Below are positions 62,693-64,000 of a stretch of DNA of 64,000 bases, one piece after another (position 1 is the first letter of the stretch; each line of letters begins with the position of its first letter). Source of the stretch: Maricaulis salignorans (GTDB lineage: Bacteria; Pseudomonadota; Alphaproteobacteria; Caulobacterales; Aquidulcibacteraceae); assembly GCA_945891505.1 (NCBI GenBank), contig CAMDDL010000007.1, forward strand, positions 51,606 through 115,605. Reading direction: 5' to 3'. The notes under the pieces were generated by a model, which saw only the letters and a list, made by a program, of their open reading frames with translations, was not told the DNA's origin and ran no database searches. A program made the translations under genes and the position numbers.

Positions 62693-63865
62693 ATGCGCAT
62701 CCTATCTTTCTTAGGTCTCGGACTGCTACTGGTTGTAGCTGTGATGGCGCTGATCGGGTCTCGGCCACAGGCCGTGCGCATGCCACCGCGGCCTGCCCCG
62801 CTTGCGCCGCTGCAAGCGACAATTGCCATAGCACCTGTAGACCAAGCCCTTACTTTTGCGAGACTGGGTGAAGGTGCCGCCGCCAAGACTTTTGTGGTCA
62901 GCCGCTATCAAGATGGCGTGGTGACTGGGGTCGATTTGTCACCGCTTATGAAGTCAGGTGAAGATTCCATTGCGGCTTACAACCGCCTTGGGTATGAGCC
63001 AATAGTCGCTTTCGTTACCGCTGCAAAAGCCAATGTCATTCAGGAAGCGGCAACGCTAGCTTTGCCCGTCGATTTGCGGGCCGTACATGCGGCCGCTGCG
63101 ACGAATTATCCCGAGCACGCGGATGAAGCCAAAGTCAAAGACGGCCCATTCATCTTCGCCAAGATCGCCCAGCCAACATCAGCGCGCGCTGATATCCCTG
63201 CAAGCAAGGGCTTGCTGGATTATGAGGTTGAGCTTTGCCTCGTCACGCTCTCTGCATTGCCCGTGTCCGGCGGTGCCAAGGGAGGCTTGATCCTGTGCAA
63301 TGATGTCACTGATCGAGCAGCTTTATTGCGCCGGGCCGACATAGATGACGTTGCATCTGGCAGGGGCTTCACCGATGGCAAAAGCGGAATTGGTTTTCTG
63401 CCTGTTGGCGACCTATTCGTTATACCCCGCGACCTGAAGGCTTTTGTTGAACCATTAGAGCTGCGCCTGTCTGTTAATGGCGAAGAGCGCCAGCGCAGCC
63501 GCGTGACCAAATGGATTTGGGATCTTGACCGCTTGCTCCTCGAAACGGCGAAGCGAGCTGGCGTGAGCTGGAGTTGGCGTGAAGGCACAGCGCAATTGCC
63601 AGTTAGCCGCGAAGGCGTGCTGCCAGACCGAACGCTGGTTCTGGCGGGCACGCCGGCCGGTACAGTCTTCAAGGGCCCGGGCGCTGCGACGATTGTGCGT
63701 GGCGGCTTTGACTGGCTAACAGGTTTTGGCAAGGGTGATATGATCAAAACGGTGATCGAGCGAACGATCACGGATGACATCGCCTCCGGCGGCTATCTGC
63801 AGCAAGGGGACGTTGTGACCATACAAGCCGATAAATTGGGCACTTTGGAAAATCGCGTCAAATAG
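62693..63865 (+). CDS. fumarylacetoacetate hydrolase-family protein with N-terminal membrane anchor
   Basis: A 390-residue FAH-fold enzyme. The catalytic region NYPEHADEAK, the metal ligands in LLDYEVELC, CNDVTDR and the GKSGIGFLPVGDLFV loop are all conserved, so it should be active on a beta-diketone or related C-C bond. Unusually, it begins with a hydrophobic segment (LSFLGLGLLLVVAVMALIGS, residues 4-23), which acts as a signal anchor or signal peptide. FAH enzymes are normally cytosolic. It closes the operon with TetR, the oxidase and the PhlG-like hydrolase. Confidence 0.85.
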   Translation: MRILSFLGLGLLLVVAVMALIGSRPQAVRMPPRPAPLAPLQATIAIAPVDQALTFARLGEGAAAKTFVVSRYQDGVVTGVDLSPLMKSGEDSIAAYNRLGYEPIVAFVTAAKANVIQEAATLALPVDLRAVHAAAATNYPEHADEAKVKDGPFIFAKIAQPTSARADIPASKGLLDYEVELCLVTLSALPVSGGAKGGLILCNDVTDRAALLRRADIDDVASGRGFTDGKSGIGFLPVGDLFVIPRDLKAFVEPLELRLSVNGEERQRSRVTKWIWDLDRLLLETAKRAGVSWSWREGTAQLPVSREGVLPDRTLVLAGTPAGTVFKGPGAATIVRGGFDWLTGFGKGDMIKTVIERTITDDIASGGYLQQGDVVTIQADKLGTLENRVK

Positions 63866-63898
63866 AGCCTGCAGGCACCTGCCCTATCGACAACGCGT

Positions 63899-64000
63899 TT
63901 ACGGCCTCGTGAAAATCAGCACCCCACCAATAGGTCCTTTAGGGGCTTGGTCGACCATGGGGCCTTGAGCAGTCGCCGTAATGCGGTTCTCGGCGACACC
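63899..64000 (-). CDS. C-terminus of an unidentified protein, cut by window edge
   Basis: A frame open from the window edge to a TAA at 63899-63901: 33 residues, ending GPIGGVLIFTRP. Codon use looks like the neighbours. Too short to assign a family. It converges on the FAH-family gene. Confidence 0.45.
   Translation of the reverse strand, partial: GVAENRITATAQGPMVDQAPKGPIGGVLIFTRP

Noticed and set aside
1..64000. CRISPR arrays, rRNA or tRNA genes, prophage
   Set aside because: No regularly spaced repeats, no recognisable cloverleaf or rRNA segments and no phage structural genes were seen, although a dedicated tRNA search was not possible here.

Overview
The window looks like a chromosomal segment of an alphaproteobacterium, probably Caulobacterales/Hyphomonadales or a relative. 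The pointers are a RegB/RegA-type redox two-component pair, a NagB-II/NagA pair, a TonB-dependent receptor feeding a catabolic locus, and an assimilatory APS reductase. Gene density is high and many genes overlap by 1 or 4 bases. Base composition is moderate, except for two clearly GC-richer kinds of insert: the duplicated TPR modules and the H-NOX/kinase pair. I saw no rRNA, tRNA, CRISPR array, transposase or phage genes.

Layout. 1-2686: a GT-C-like membrane protein (cut by the window edge), a GtrA protein and an EVE-domain protein. 2789-6197: amino-sugar catabolism (NagB-II, NagA) and a BaiN/HI0933-type flavoprotein. 6255-9805: a Baeyer-Villiger-type monooxygenase, then regB-regA. 9867-10876: gene remnants and a small exported protein with an internal repeat. 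10952-25152: a catabolic locus of twelve genes. 25245-35250: two inverted copies of a TPR-gene module bracketing an alkylsulfatase and a LysR/adhC/fghA formaldehyde detoxification set. 35691-37924: a GT-C-like protein and a GT2-GtrA fusion. 38138-41830: a thiolase, then H-NOX and its hybrid histidine kinase. 42011-43966: a DUF350/DUF1190/GspS-like operon (compare yjfL-yjfM-yjfC). 43963-50859: an RND efflux pump with its TetR regulator, a class A beta-lactamase and a GST. 50927-52087: an AAA ATPase. 52218-58478: assimilatory sulfate reduction (cysH-cysD-cysN diverging from cysI-DUF934-cobA). 58529-59193: a VapBC-type pair. 59256-59628: a broken VOC gene. 59767-63865: a TetR-controlled oxidase, PhlG-like hydrolase and FAH-family hydrolase. 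63899-64000: the end of an unidentified gene.

The best candidate for an undescribed system is the 10952-25152 locus. A minus-strand operon (HisD-like dehydrogenase, LacI regulator, alpha/beta hydrolase, MetE-like zinc protein, HpcH/HpaI aldolase; each junction overlaps) lies beside an SDR, a TonB receptor, an SSS symporter, a cupin protein and three NTF2/SnoaL-like proteins. The same 15-mer, TGACTTCGAATGCAA, occurs at all three control regions (15939, 19496, 22304). It is built round a TTCGAA dyad, as expected for a LacI-family operator. This ties outer-membrane uptake, inner-membrane transport and catabolism into one predicted regulon with an unknown substrate.

The second is the pair of TPR modules. 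Their noncoding flanks and gene ends are nearly identical, while the middle of the encoded protein has diverged, and they sit as inverted repeats around a metabolic block. The third is the oxidase/PhlG-like/FAH cluster near the right end, which suggests breakdown of an acylated phenolic or beta-diketone compound.
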